Below are positions 1-7,775 of a DNA stretch of 64,000 nucleotides, piece by piece (within the stretch, counting starts at the first letter, position 1; each line of letters opens with the position of its first letter). The notes beneath the pieces were generated by a model. It was not told the origin of the DNA. It did not search any database and saw only the letters and a program-made list of their open reading frames with translations. Both the position numbers and the translations under genes were made by a program. The stretch comes from Nocardia amamiensis (GTDB taxonomy: Bacteria; Actinomycetota; Actinomycetes; Mycobacteriales; Mycobacteriaceae): NCBI RefSeq assembly GCF_015477605.1, contig NZ_JADLQX010000015.1, positions 145,099 through 209,098 on the forward strand. The letters run 5' to 3'.

Positions 1-1
1 T

Positions 2-148
2 GCGGAGACCCGCAGCATGCTGTCCGCCTTCCGGACCGGACACCAGCGTGGCACACCGGCCGCCGCCCCGCGCCCCACTGACATCCGCGCCGTCGATTCG
101 GCGCACGAATTACAGCCTGCCGTGCCCATCGCAGAGGAGGCTCGATGA
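2..148 (+). CDS. C-terminal tail of a conservon-type sensor histidine kinase (partial)
   Basis: Only the last 48 codons are in the window; the frame is open from the left edge to TGA at 146-148. The tail contains a short run reading SMLSAFRTGHQRG followed by a disordered Ala/Pro-rich end. That kind of ending is usual for the large nitrate/nitrite-sensor-like kinase (CvnA) that heads actinobacterial conservons. The call rests mostly on what follows: roadblock, DUF742 and GTPase genes in the standard conservon order. The kinase domain itself is outside the window, so this is inference from context. Confidence 0.6.
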   Translation, partial: AETRSMLSAFRTGHQRGTPAAAPRPTDIRAVDSAHELQPAVPIAEEAR

Positions 149-215
149 GACATGATCGCGCAGCGCTCATCGAGCCGCCGGGGTGCGGGAACCCCCGCAA
201 GATACAGGAGATCCG

Positions 216-644
216 GTGACCACCCACCTATCGAGCGCCGACCCGCACACGTTCAACTGGATGCTGGCGAACTTCGTCCGCGAGACCGACGGAGTCCGGG
301 AAGCGGTCGCGGTCTCGTCGGACGGACTGCTCATCGCGATGTCCGAAGGCCTGGACCGCACCTCCGCCGACCGGCTCGCCGCCATGGTGTCCGGTCTGGT
401 GGGCCTCGCCAAGAGCGCGTCGCGCAGCTACTCGTTCGACGGTCTGAAACTGATCATGATCGAGATGAAGCGCGGATTCCTGCTCGTCTCGGCGATGGGC
501 GACGGCAGCTGCCTCGGCGTGATCGCCGACAGCGGGTGCGACGTCGGCCTGGTCGGCTACGAGATGGCGGTACTCGCCGACCGCGCGGGCGCGCTGCTGG
601 ACCCGGCGCTCATCGCCGAACTACGTGAGACGCTGCGGCGATGA
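216..644 (+). CDS. Roadblock/LC7 domain protein (CvnB-like)
   Basis: 142-aa single-domain roadblock/LC7 protein. In conservons such proteins are thought to act as GTPase-activating or scaffold partners of the neighbouring Ras-like GTPase at the membrane. The GTG at 216 was chosen because ACAGGAG lies about 6 nt upstream and the residues after it fit the usual start (TTHLSSADPHTFNWML). An ATG at 183 in the same frame would add 11 atypical residues. Characteristic segments are NFVRETDGVREAVAVSSDGLL near the N-terminus and the central MVSGLVGLAKSASR. The stop overlaps the next gene by 4 nt (ATGA), so the two are translationally coupled. Confidence 0.9.
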   Translation: MTTHLSSADPHTFNWMLANFVRETDGVREAVAVSSDGLLIAMSEGLDRTSADRLAAMVSGLVGLAKSASRSYSFDGLKLIMIEMKRGFLLVSAMGDGSCLGVIADSGCDVGLVGYEMAVLADRAGALLDPALIAELRETLRR

Positions 645-1075
645 GACCGCCGGACATCCCTCGGCTGCCGGACCCGCGCATGATCTCGGTCCAGGGGACC
701 TACGGCGGCTTCGGCACGCCGCCGAGCCGCCCGGCCGACGAATCAGCCGGTGGCGACGAGCGATTCGTGCGCCCCTTCGTCGTCACCGCCGGCCGCACCA
801 CACCGTTGCTGGACGGACTGCGGATCGAGACACTCGTGCGGGCGGAGCCCGGGGCGCTGACCGCGCCGCTGCGCTTCGAACAGCACACCCTCGTGCGGCT
901 GTGCCAGCAGCCGCACTCCATCGCCGAGATCGGGACCGCGCTGCGCGTTCCGATCGGGGTCGCGAAGGTCGTCGTCAGCGACCTGGCCGCCACCGGACAC
1001 GTGACCGTGCGCGCCGCCGACCAGCTCACCGCCGCTGCCATCGAGAGGATCAGGGACCTTGTCCGGGCACTCTGA
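641..1075 (+). CDS. DUF742 protein (CvnC-like)
   Basis: 144-aa DUF742 protein, the third conservon component. The family has a variable N-terminus and a C-terminal winged-helix-like region; here FVRPFVVTAGRTTP, RFEQHTLVRLC, SIAEIGTALRVPIGVAKVVVSDLAATG are recognisable blocks. The start ATG overlaps the stop of the roadblock gene, and its own 3' end overlaps the GTPase start by 17 nt, so all three are one transcription and translation unit. The exact biochemical role of DUF742 is not established; in conservons it is proposed to bridge the kinase/roadblock complex and the GTPase. Confidence 0.9.
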   Translation: MRPPDIPRLPDPRMISVQGTYGGFGTPPSRPADESAGGDERFVRPFVVTAGRTTPLLDGLRIETLVRAEPGALTAPLRFEQHTLVRLCQQPHSIAEIGTALRVPIGVAKVVVSDLAATGHVTVRAADQLTAAAIERIRDLVRAL

Positions 1076-1649
1076 CATACGAACGCCTGCCATGCCGTCG
1101 TCGGTGAAAATCGTGGTCAGCGGCGGATTCGGCGTCGGGAAGACGACATTCATCGCGGCCATCTCCGAAATCGAGCCGCTGGTGACGGAGGCGGCGATGA
1201 CCGAGATGGCCGTCGGCGTGGACGATCCGGGACACCGCGCGGACAAGACGCAGACCACGGTCGCCCTGGACTTCGGCCGCATCACCCTCGACGGTTCGCT
1301 GATTCTGTACCTGTTCGGCACACCGGGACAGGACCGATTCGTCTTCCTCTGGGACGACCTGGTCGACGGCGCGCTCGGCGCGGTGATCGTGGTGGACACC
1401 ACCCGCGTCGACGACTGCTATCCGGTACTGGACTACTTCGAGGAACGCGGCACGCCGTTCGTCGTCGCGGTCAACCGCTTCGAGGGCAGCACCCACTTCG
1501 ACCTCGACGAGGTCCGTGAGGCGCTCGAACTGGAGCATTGGGTTCCGGTGCTGGAGTGCGATGCGAGGCAACGCGATTCGGTCAAGGACGTGCTGGTGTC
1601 GTTGCTCGAGCAGGTGCTCCTGCACCGCACGGTCGACCTCCCCGCCTGA
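1059..1649 (+). CDS. Ras-like GTP-binding protein (CvnD-like)
   Basis: 196-aa small GTPase. The P-loop GGFGVGKTT is near residues 22-30, a switch-like segment with TQTTVALDFGRI follows, then the DxxG-type element FGTPGQDRF (about 87-95), and the base-recognition motif VNRF (NKxD-like, degenerate) lies near 138. GFGVGKTT with GTPGQ is the hallmark of the conservon ATP/GTP-binding family. The TTG at 1059 overlaps DUF742; an ATG at 1092 is an alternative start. This GTPase is the presumed output switch of the system. Some conservons end with a P450 gene, but none follows here. Confidence 0.9.
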   Translation: MSGHSDIRTPAMPSSVKIVVSGGFGVGKTTFIAAISEIEPLVTEAAMTEMAVGVDDPGHRADKTQTTVALDFGRITLDGSLILYLFGTPGQDRFVFLWDDLVDGALGAVIVVDTTRVDDCYPVLDYFEERGTPFVVAVNRFEGSTHFDLDEVREALELEHWVPVLECDARQRDSVKDVLVSLLEQVLLHRTVDLPA

Positions 1650-1671
1650 GCGGCAGGAGGAGCGCTGCCGC
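1650..1671 (+). terminator. Hairpin after the conservon GTPase
   Basis: GCGGCAG at 1650-1656 and CTGCCGC at 1665-1671 form a perfect 7-bp stem with an 8-nt loop immediately behind the stop codon. There is no U-tract, as is common in high-GC actinobacteria. The rest of 1672-1904 shows no gene. Confidence 0.4.
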
Positions 1672-1904
1672 GCGCTCGGTCGCTGGTCTGTGGCCTCAGC
1701 CACCACCTCGGCCGGGGTTCACCGGTCGCTACGGACGGCTGGGATGTCGACCACGAGTCCGGCATCCTGGGGTCGGCCGAATTGCGGCAGACTGGCCGAC
1801 GCAACGCACCGCGGTCACCGGACGAACGAAGCATCCGCCGATGAATTCGCCGCGCGCCCGTCGTCTGTAGTGGTGCAAGCCCAACGAGCAGAAAGCACAG
1901 AGTC

Positions 1905-2324
1905 ATGAGCAACGGCAAAGACCTCGCCCTGTCCCACATCGGCGTGCTGGTCGCAGACCAGGAGAAGGCCCTGGAGTTCTACCGCGACGTGATCGGCCTC
2001 GAGGTGCGCGCGGATCTGCCGTTCGCCGGCGGGCGCTGGGTGACCGTCGGTCCGGCGAAGCAGCCGGGGATCGAGTTCATCCTGGAGACCCCCGAGATGG
2101 TGCCGGACGACGCGGCGCGCGCGGCGGCGCGGGAGCGTCTGGCCAGTGGCGCGCAGGGCACCCTGATCTTCGTCACCGACGACGTGGACGCGACCTTCGC
2201 CCGGCTGCGCGATGCCGGGGTCGAGGTGACGCAGGAGCCCATCTCGCAGCCGTACGGGGTTCGTGACTGCGGATTCCGCGACCCGTGGGGCAACCACCTG
2301 CGCTTTTCCGAACTGCAGGGCTGA
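1905..2324 (+). CDS. VOC (glyoxalase/dioxygenase superfamily) protein
   Basis: 139-aa protein made of one VOC module with paired beta-alpha-beta-beta-beta units. LSHIGVLVADQEKALEFYRD is the N-terminal metal-ligand strand-helix (His near residue 10). The second half has LIFVTDDVDATFARLRDAGVEV and ends with GVRDCGFRDPWGNHLRFSE, where the final Glu is a typical metal ligand. The substrate cannot be read from sequence; the family includes glyoxalases, antibiotic-binding proteins and extradiol dioxygenases. It stands alone between the conservon and ppc, with only a weak ribosome-binding site. Confidence 0.85.
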   Translation: MSNGKDLALSHIGVLVADQEKALEFYRDVIGLEVRADLPFAGGRWVTVGPAKQPGIEFILETPEMVPDDAARAAARERLASGAQGTLIFVTDDVDATFARLRDAGVEVTQEPISQPYGVRDCGFRDPWGNHLRFSELQG

Positions 2325-2375
2325 GCCGGGCGGGCCCGGTGTGGCCCGCGTCGCACACATTCGCAGACCGGACAA

Positions 2376-2381
2376 TACTGT
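2376..2381 (+). promoter_or_regulatory. -10 box of a probable leaderless ppc promoter
   Basis: TACTGT (TANNNT) is followed by exactly 6 nt and then the ATG of ppc at 2388, so transcription would begin at or next to the A of the start codon. No purine-rich ribosome-binding site precedes ppc, which fits a leaderless transcript. Confidence 0.45.
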
Positions 2382-2387
2382 CTGATC

Positions 2388-5159
2388 ATGGGCGAACCTA
2401 CGATCGACACCCCACAGGACGCCATCCGGCCGCTGCGTGACGACATCCGGTTCCTCGGTGGCGTGCTCGGCGACACCATCCGCGGCCACGAGGGACCGGA
2501 GGTCTTCGACCTCATCGAACGGGTGCGCATCGAGGCGTTCCGGGTGCGCCGTGAGGAGGTCGGTCGCAGCGCCGTCGCGGAGATGCTGCACGGTGTCGAC
2601 ATCGCGGTGGCTCTCCCGCTCATCCGCGCGTTCAGCTATTTCGTGCTGCTGGCCAACTTGGCCGAGGACATCCAGCGCGACCGTCGCCGCGCCGCGCACG
2701 AGGCGGCCGGGGAGCCGCCGCAGGATTCCTCGCTGGCGGCGACCTACCGCAAGCTGGACGCGGCGGCGCTGGACGGACGGCGGGTCGCCGATCTGCTGGC
2801 CGACGCGCTGGTCTCGCCGGTGATCACCGCGCACCCGACGGAGACCCGCCGCCGCACCGTCTTCGACGCGCAGGCCCGGATCACCGAGTTGATGCGGCGG
2901 CGCCAGCGCTATGCCGAGAACGAACGCGAGCGCGCCGATCTCGAGTCGCAGATTCGCCGCCAGGTGCTCAGCCTGTGGCGCACCGCGCTGATCCGGTTGG
3001 CCCGTTTGCGCATCCAGGACGAGATCTCGGTGGGATTGCGCTATTACGACCTCACCCTGTTCGACGTGATCCCGGCGATCAACGCCGAGGTGCGCGCCGC
3101 GCTGCGTTCACGCTGGCCCGGTGTTGAGCTGCTGCCGCGCCCGATGCTGCGGCCCGGCTCGTGGATCGGCGGCGACCGGGACGGAAATCCCTACGTCACC
3201 GCCGATGTCGTGCGTCAGGCCGCCTACCGCGCCGCGGGGGTCGCCTTCGAGCGCTATCTGCACGAGCTGGTCGAGTTGGAGAAGACGCTGTCGCTGTCGG
3301 CCCGGCTCGTAGCGGTGACGCCCGAGGTGGCCGCGCTCGCCGAGACCGGATATCCCGATCCCGCCACGCACGCCGACGAGCCGTATCGCCGTGCGCTGCA
3401 TCATATTCGCGCTCGCCTGACCGCCACGGCGCAGGCGGCGCTCGGGGAGGTTCCCCCGAACGGCCTGGATGCCGGGGCGCGCCCCTACTCGACACCCCAG
3501 GCGGTGCTGGACGACCTCGACGCCGTGGACGCCTCGCTGCGTGGCAGCGGTGACGACCTGCTCGCCGACGACCGACTCGCCGCGCTGCGCTACGCCCTGG
3601 AGACGTTCGGCTTCCACCTGCAAGGCCTGGACATGCGGCAGAACTCCGAAGTGCATGAGCAGGTGGTCGCGGAACTGCTGGCCTGGGCGGGGGTGCACCC
3701 CGACTACGCGAGCCTGCCGGAGGCGCGGCGGGTGGAGCTGCTCACGGCCGAGCTGAGCACCCGCCGTCCGCTGCTCGGCCCGCACGCGCGGCTGAGCGAG
3801 TTGGCCGCGAAGGAACTCGGCATCGTCCGCGCCGCACGGGAAGTGGTGGAAACCCTCGGCGCCGAGGCGGTGCCGAACTACATCATCAGCATGTGCACGT
3901 CGGTCAGCGACCTGCTGGAAGCCGCTCTGCTGCTCAAGGAGGGCGGACTGCTCGATCCGGGGGAGCCCGGCGTGCCGCCGAGCTGCCCGGTGGGCATCGT
4001 GCCGCTGTTCGAGACCATCGAGGACCTCGGAGCCGGGGCGGCCACCCTGTCCGCGGCGCTGGAGGTTCCGGTGTATCGCGAGCTGGTGGCGGCACAGGGG
4101 ATGCGCCAGGAAGTGATGCTCGGCTACTCCGACTCCAACAAGGACGGCGGATACCTCGCCGCCAACTGGGCGTTGTACCGGGCCGAACTGGACCTGGTGG
4201 AGGTGGCCCGCAAGACCGGAATCAGGTTGCGGCTGTTCCACGGGCGCGGCGGCACGGTGGGCCGCGGCGGCGGACGCAGTTACGACGCGATCCTCGCCCA
4301 GCCCGCGGGTGCGGTGCGCGGCTCGCTGCGGCTCACCGAGCAGGGTGAGGTGATCGCCGCGAAGTACGCCGAACCCGGTGCGGCGCATCGCAATCTGGAG
4401 TCGCTGATCGCGGGCACGCTGGAGTCGACCCTGCTGGACGTGGAAGGCCTCGGGCCCGACGCGGAGCCGTCCTACGGGATCATGGACGACCTGGCGGCGC
4501 GCGCCCGTGCGGCGTATGCGCGTCTGGTGCACGAAACCCCTGGCTTCGTAGAGTATTTCCGCCAGTCCACGCCCGTCGCGGAGGTCGGCGACCTGAACAT
4601 CGGCAGCAGGCCCGCATCGCGCAAGCCGACCAGCTCGGTCGCCGACCTGCGTGCCATCCCGTGGGTGATGTCATGGAGCCAGGCGCGGGTGATGCTGCCC
4701 GGCTGGTACGGCACCGGCACCGCGTTGGAGGAGTGGATCGGCGGCGACCCGGAGCGTCTTGCGACGCTGGCGGATCTGTACCGCCGCTGGCCGTTCTTCC
4801 GGACGGTGCTGTCCAATCTGGCCCAGGTGATGGCCAAGACCGATCTGGACATCGCCGCCCGCTACGCCGAACTCGTCGACGACGTGGCGCTGCGGGAGCA
4901 GATCTTCGGCATGATCCGCGACGAGCACGCCAGGACCATCCGCATGCACGCGGCGATCACCGGCAACGACCACCTGCTGGCCGACAATCCCTCGCTGGCC
5001 GAGTCCATCCACAACCGCTTCCCCTACCTGGAACCGCTGAACCAGATGCAGGTGGAGCTGCTGCGCCGCCTGCGCGCGGGGGATGACTCGGAATTGGTCA
5101 AGCGCGGCATCCTGCTGACCATGAACGGCCTGGCCACTGCCCTGCGTAACTCGGGCTGA
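2388..5159 (+). CDS. ppc: Phosphoenolpyruvate carboxylase
   Basis: 923-aa enzyme of the usual family length; carboxylates PEP with bicarbonate to oxaloacetate, replenishing the TCA cycle. The catalytic landmarks are present: TAHPTETRRRTV near residue 147 (His base), GGDRDGNPYVT near 263, RQNSEVH near 420, LGYSDSNKDGGYLAAN near 577, and the glycine loop FHGRGGTVGRGGG near 622. It ends in NSG, close to the conserved N-(T/S)-G C-terminus. It appears monocistronic, with a leaderless-type promoter directly upstream. Nothing in the sequence suggests loss of function. Confidence 0.98.
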   Translation: MGEPTIDTPQDAIRPLRDDIRFLGGVLGDTIRGHEGPEVFDLIERVRIEAFRVRREEVGRSAVAEMLHGVDIAVALPLIRAFSYFVLLANLAEDIQRDRRRAAHEAAGEPPQDSSLAATYRKLDAAALDGRRVADLLADALVSPVITAHPTETRRRTVFDAQARITELMRRRQRYAENERERADLESQIRRQVLSLWRTALIRLARLRIQDEISVGLRYYDLTLFDVIPAINAEVRAALRSRWPGVELLPRPMLRPGSWIGGDRDGNPYVTADVVRQAAYRAAGVAFERYLHELVELEKTLSLSARLVAVTPEVAALAETGYPDPATHADEPYRRALHHIRARLTATAQAALGEVPPNGLDAGARPYSTPQAVLDDLDAVDASLRGSGDDLLADDRLAALRYALETFGFHLQGLDMRQNSEVHEQVVAELLAWAGVHPDYASLPEARRVELLTAELSTRRPLLGPHARLSELAAKELGIVRAAREVVETLGAEAVPNYIISMCTSVSDLLEAALLLKEGGLLDPGEPGVPPSCPVGIVPLFETIEDLGAGAATLSAALEVPVYRELVAAQGMRQEVMLGYSDSNKDGGYLAANWALYRAELDLVEVARKTGIRLRLFHGRGGTVGRGGGRSYDAILAQPAGAVRGSLRLTEQGEVIAAKYAEPGAAHRNLESLIAGTLESTLLDVEGLGPDAEPSYGIMDDLAARARAAYARLVHETPGFVEYFRQSTPVAEVGDLNIGSRPASRKPTSSVADLRAIPWVMSWSQARVMLPGWYGTGTALEEWIGGDPERLATLADLYRRWPFFRTVLSNLAQVMAKTDLDIAARYAELVDDVALREQIFGMIRDEHARTIRMHAAITGNDHLLADNPSLAESIHNRFPYLEPLNQMQVELLRRLRAGDDSELVKRGILLTMNGLATALRNSG

Positions 5160-5191
5160 CCGGCTGGTGCCGATTCGCTGGGGCAGACATG

Positions 5192-5360
5192 CGCTGAGAA
5201 GCAGTGGAGTTCGGACGGCTCGGGACGAGCTGTCGATCGATGAAGCGGCTGTCGCGGCCCGCGGGGATCACACGAGGGTCTCGCGCGCGAGGGCATACCG
5301 GCGACTTCCTGGGTGCGCCGCGCGGGAACTCTGTGGGCACCGCCTCGACGCTCTCGAGCT
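5192..5360 (+). repeat. Degenerate copy 1 of the 5' end of the downstream deaminase gene
   Basis: From 5230 the frame reads L-SIDEAAVAA, then fragments resembling the deaminase start, ending with a leucine-rich piece like the gene's TLDQLE. The preceding ~40 nt (GCTGAGAAGCAG...) resemble the leader of the intact copy. The frame breaks and there is no usable start. It looks like an ancient tandem duplicate rather than a gene. Confidence 0.5.
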
Positions 5361-5581
5361 GTTGAAGAGGAACGCTGCCGGACGTGGGCCGAGAAGATCC
5401 GTGCCTATCGACCGAACAGCCCTTGCGCCATCCGGGGATTACGCGGTCGGTCCGGATAGCCGATGCGTTGGTGACACAGTCCCTCATAAGAGGCCCGGCA
5501 CCTGGCGACGATCTCCGTCAGTGCCGTGTTCGCCTCGCCGGCGTCACTCCACGAGGGCGCGGCATGCCGTACTGCCGGGTA
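5361..5581 (+). repeat. Degenerate copy 2 of the 5' end of the downstream deaminase gene
   Basis: GTTGAAGAGG at 5361 matches GTTGAAGAAG at 5582, and the GTG at 5401 is followed by PIDRTALA, matching GTG at 5628 followed by PIDQTAVA. Similarity then fades but a motif like FASPASLHE parallels FLATAPTLDQ. Copies 1, 2 and the gene itself form three tandem units spaced about 169 and 221 nt. Confidence 0.55.
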
Positions 5582-5627
5582 GTTGAAGAAGAGATGCCGG
5601 TCGGACCAGGCCGGGAAGGAGAGCGCC

Positions 5628-6927
5628 GTGCCGATCGATCAAACAGCCGTCGCGGCACTCGAGGACCGGGTCATAGGTCCTGAGCACAAGGGCATGCCGC
5701 CGACTTCTTGGGGCCGCACCGTGCGGGAGTTCCTCGCCACGGCACCGACTCTCGATCAGCTGGAGACGCCGGTGCTCACCGTCGACCGCGCGGCGGTCGC
5801 GACGAACATCGCGGTGATGGCCGACTGGGTGCGCGCGGCGGGCGTGCGGCTCGCGCCGCACGGTAAGACCACCATGGCCCCGCAGCTGTGGGCCGATCAG
5901 CTGGCCGCCGGCTCATGGGGAATAACCTTGGCCACCATCTGGCAGACGCAGGTGGCGCGATCCTTCGGCGTCGCCCGCATCCTGCTGGCCAACGCGCTGG
6001 TCGATCCGGTCGGATTGCACTGGCTGGCCACGGAATTGGCGAACGACCCCGGTTTCGAGTTCGCCTGCTGGGCCGACAGTGTCGAGACGGTCGCGCTGAT
6101 GGACGAGCACCTGCGCACCGCGCCGGGATCGGAGCGCGTCCGGGTCCTCGTCGAGCTCGGCGGGCCACGCGGCCGGACCGGAGCACGGACAGTCGAGCAA
6201 GCGCATGCCGTCGCGCGCGCGATCGACCGGGCGTCCCGGCTGACGCTGGCCGGGGTCGGCGGTTACGAGGGCGCGCTCGCACACTACCGCACCCCGAATG
6301 GCATTCGCGCGCGACTATCTCGCGGAACTCGCCCGCCTGCATCACGAACTCGCCGCTGGCGGGCGGTATCCGGGGTCGGCGATCATCACCGCGGGCGGCA
6401 GTGCCTATCCGGAGCTGGCGGTCGAATACCTCGCCCCGCTCGCCGACGAGCAGGGCACACGTGGCGTCGCGACCACGGTAGTCCTGCGCTCCGGGGCGTA
6501 CGTCATCCATGACGACGGCTTCTACGCGGCCATGTCGCCCTTGGCGGCACCCCGCAGCGAGCGGTCGTTGCGCTCCGCGATGCATGGCTGGGCGCGCACG
6601 CTCTCCCGCCCGGAGCCCGGGCTCGCCCTGCTGGATGCGGGAAAGCGCGATCTGCCATTCGATGAGGGGTTCCCGATTCCGCAGCGCATCGCCGGACCGA
6701 AAAGCATTCCACTGGACCCCGACGCCATGGTGTCGGCACTGAACGACCAGCACACCTTCTTGCGCCTACCAGGATCCGCCGCAACGGAATTGCCGATCGG
6801 CGCGGTCGTGCGACTCGGCCTCTCTCATCCGTGCACTGCCTTCGACAAGTGGCGGCTCATCCCGGTGATCGATGACGCCGACGCCCCGACGCCGCGTGTA
6901 GTCGACCTACTGCACACATTCTTCTGA
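5628..6927 (+). pseudogene. D-serine deaminase-like / amino-acid deaminase (alanine-racemase fold), frameshifted
   Basis: PLP enzyme of the alanine-racemase N-terminal fold plus DSD1-type C-terminal domain. The first frame (5628 to about 6295) has TPVLTVDRAAVATNIA, the PLP-lysine region RLAPHGKTTMAPQLW (residue ~85) and LVELGGPRGRTGA. After ALAHYRTPN the continuation lies in another frame from 6298 (FARDYLAELARLHHEL ... LLDAGKRDLPFDEGFP ... LGLSHPCTAFDKW) to TGA at 6927. The two parts together have the length of one enzyme, so a 1- or 2-nt indel near 6295 has split the gene, or it is a sequencing error. GTG 5628 is preferred because GGAAGGAG precedes it by 6 nt. Confidence 0.8.
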
Positions 6928-7006
6928 CGGTGCGGCCGAGGAGTGCACGTGATCGAGCGAGCACATCAGTTGCTAGCCAGTCGATCTCGCGACCGTGTTG
7001 GTATAC

Positions 7007-7020
7007 CCACGTGTACGTGG
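7007..7020 (-). terminator. Perfect short inverted repeat behind the oxidoreductase fragment
   Basis: CCACGT and ACGTGG separated by 2 nt lie directly past the TAG of the minus-strand oxidoreductase remnant, where a terminator would be. The loop is too short to form as written, so about 5 bp would pair in RNA. Confidence 0.25.
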
Positions 7021-7402
7021 CTACGAAACGGCTCGTTCTCGAGCGACCGTGAGCACGATCTTGCCTTGGATGTGGCCGCGTTCGGCGCGTTGATGTGCCG
7101 CTCGGGCCTCCGCGAGTGGAAATGTGGCTGTCTATCGCGACGCGGACGGTGCCCGCGTCGAGCAGGCGTCCCAGTTCGGCGAGCTGCGCGCCGTTCGAGC
7201 GGACCTGGGTGCCCGAGACGGTGACGCCCAGCCTCGCGGTCTCTTCGTCGTCGTAATCGCCGGAGAACACCGGGTACAGGGCGCCGCCACGCTGGATCGT
7301 GCGCAGGAAGCGATTGCTGTCGCGACCACCGACGGTGTCGAGAACGAGGTCGACGTCGTGCGCGAGTTCCTCCCCGCTCGGCGAGATCCATCGCCGCGCC
7401 AT
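7021..7402 (-). pseudogene. Remnant of an NADP-dependent zinc-binding-type oxidoreductase (MDR family)
   Basis: Only the C-terminal third survives. Reading leftward from 7402: GEELAHDVDLVLDTVGG, RTIQRGGALYPVFSGD, LGVTVSGTQVRSNGAQLAELGRLL, VRVAIDS, then one extra base and, in the shifted frame, TFPLAEARAAH, ERGHIQGKIVLTVARE and a stop at 7021-7023. These are the end of the NAD(P)-binding domain and the final substrate-side helix of quinone-oxidoreductase-like MDR proteins. The N-terminal ~60% is absent and the break abuts a plus-strand hydrolase fragment. It is 5'-truncated and frameshifted, hence not functional. Confidence 0.75.
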
Positions 7403-7650
7403 GAAACGCTATGTTCGGCAAGGTGCTTTCGACGCCGCCCTGCTCGACCGCTACGTCGGATGGCTGGATACCCGTTCCGGCCGCGAACGGTACGCGGACT
7501 ATTTCGCCGGTTACAGCGTGCGGCTGCGACCGCAGCTCGCCGACCTGTCCGGGGTCTGCTGCCCGACCGCGATCGTCTGGGGGGTGATCGAGACACCGCC
7601 TGCACCTTCACCATTGCCGAGGATCTGGCGCGGCGACTACCTAGTGCCTG
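7401..7650 (+). pseudogene. Internal fragment of an alpha/beta hydrolase
   Basis: MKRYVRQGAFDAALLDRYVGW, RERYADYFAGYSV and PQLADLSGVCCPTAIVWG correspond to the cap and late beta-strand region of epoxide-hydrolase-like alpha/beta hydrolases. The next expected segment, GDRDTACTFTIAEDLARRLP (catalytic Asp loop), is present but in another frame: the TGG codon sits in a run of six G where four would keep the frame. After RRLPS the similarity stops, so the catalytic-His end is missing. Both ends are truncated and it abuts the oxidoreductase remnant. No gene is visible from here to 7775. Confidence 0.65.
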
Positions 7651-7775
7651 CGCGGGATCCTGTGACGACTCGGCGCCTCGCAACACCTTCGTCGCGGCTT
7701 CCCCTCGGCGGATAGCTGGTCCGTCTGGGGCGCAGGTGCGTGTCCTATGCCAGCGGCTTACTCCGCTACCTCCCA

